A stretch of 64,000 nt of DNA from an uncultured Tenacibaculum sp. (GTDB lineage: Bacteria > Bacteroidota > Bacteroidia > Flavobacteriales > Flavobacteriaceae). The DNA lies in the NCBI GenBank assembly GCA_947496185.1, contig CANMCD010000006.1, positions 168,893 to 232,892 of the forward strand, in the 5' to 3' direction. The position numbers and the translations under genes were made by a program. The number at the start of each line of letters is the position of its first letter. Positions within the stretch are counted from its first letter, which is position 1. Positions 63,920 through 64,000 of the stretch are shown here, one piece after another. The notes below the pieces were generated by a model, which saw only the letters and a list, made by a program, of their open reading frames with translations, was not told the origin of the DNA and ran no database searches.

Positions 63920-64000
63920 TACTGAAGGCGGGACTTGAACCCGCACGGGCGTTACTGCCCATTGGATTTTAAGTCCAACGTGTCTACCAATTCCACCACT
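63920..64000 (-). tRNA. tRNA-Leu(UAA), second copy, 5' end cut by the window edge
   Basis: The body, anticodon loop (UAA), variable arm and T-arm are identical to the tRNA at 63791-63876. Only about 5 bases of the acceptor 5' strand lie beyond the window. The visible 3' acceptor strand differs from the first copy by one base (CTTCAGT against CTTCTGT), so the pairing partner must differ as well. The discriminator is A. Confidence 0.93.

Noticed and set aside
1-64000. CRISPR arrays, insertion sequences, prophage, integrons
   Set aside because: No regular direct repeats, transposase, integrase or terminal repeats were found on reading both strands.
1-64000. Explaining every frameshift as sequencing error
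   Set aside because: All core genes, including 7.2 kb of sprA, are free of indels, so a high general error rate is unlikely; single homopolymer cases (42889, 28150) remain possible errors.

Overview
The window is AT-rich DNA from a member of the Bacteroidota, most likely a marine-type Flavobacteriaceae. The evidence is the gliding/type IX secretion protein SprA, a PorZ-like T9SS propeller protein, T9SS C-terminal sorting domains, SusC/OMP-type TonB-dependent receptors, a maeB-ruvA-sprA-gcvH-vanZ-tonB order that I recall as flavobacterial, and promoters of the TTTG-N20-TAnnTTTG type. No insertion sequence, prophage or CRISPR array was seen.

Layout. 1-39 is the 3' tip of moaD. 72-5866 (minus) is a compact porZ > recO > TonB-receptor > DUF3817 operon. 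6044-7519 has a CYTH phosphatase-like gene, a GNAT acetyltransferase and moaE. 7719-10005 has pgk and a Tas-like aldo/keto reductase. 10161-11428 is a twice-frameshifted outer-membrane protein pseudogene. 11569-14938 has a CNNM/CBS protein, an ankyrin protein, an OmpA-like protein and a membrane-anchored helix-hairpin-helix protein. 15164-18289 pairs a GH92 lipoprotein with a cyclase-family hydrolase. 18338-19477 is a divergent AlbA-like protein. 19868-22422 holds secreted enzymes: a PI-PLC, a small lipoprotein and a metzincin that lacks a normal start codon. queG follows.

23853-30958 looks like the ruins of a double-glycine-leader peptide (RiPP/bacteriocin-like) locus: an S9 peptidase lipoprotein, a frameshifted precursor peptide, a TPR/AraC sensor-regulator, the shattered C-terminus of an exporter ABC ATPase and an OMP-type receptor. 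31035-42756 is mostly conserved: a PAS protein, maeB, ruvA, the 2.4-kiloresidue sprA, gcvH and vanZ. Two tandem tonB paralogues follow, the first with its N-terminus frameshifted. A LbH acyltransferase, a LacI regulator and a three-gene glycosyltransferase operon occupy 44683-50150. A MORN-like protein, a FixG-like ferredoxin and a FAD oxidoreductase end at 53597. 54149-57837 is a large T9SS-type S8 protease broken by one frameshift. Next are an outer-membrane protein pair (58027-60206) and an arsenosugar-type operon (DUF547 > peroxidase-like > ArsS > rhodanese, minus). A propeller-like remnant with an in-frame stop and two tandem tRNA-Leu(UAA) genes close the window.

The main theme is selective gene decay. 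At least five secreted, surface or export genes carry frameshifts or internal stops and one more lacks a start codon, while every housekeeping gene, including the 7.2-kb sprA, is intact. That argues against a high sequencing-error rate, although individual homopolymer indels still need checking against reads.
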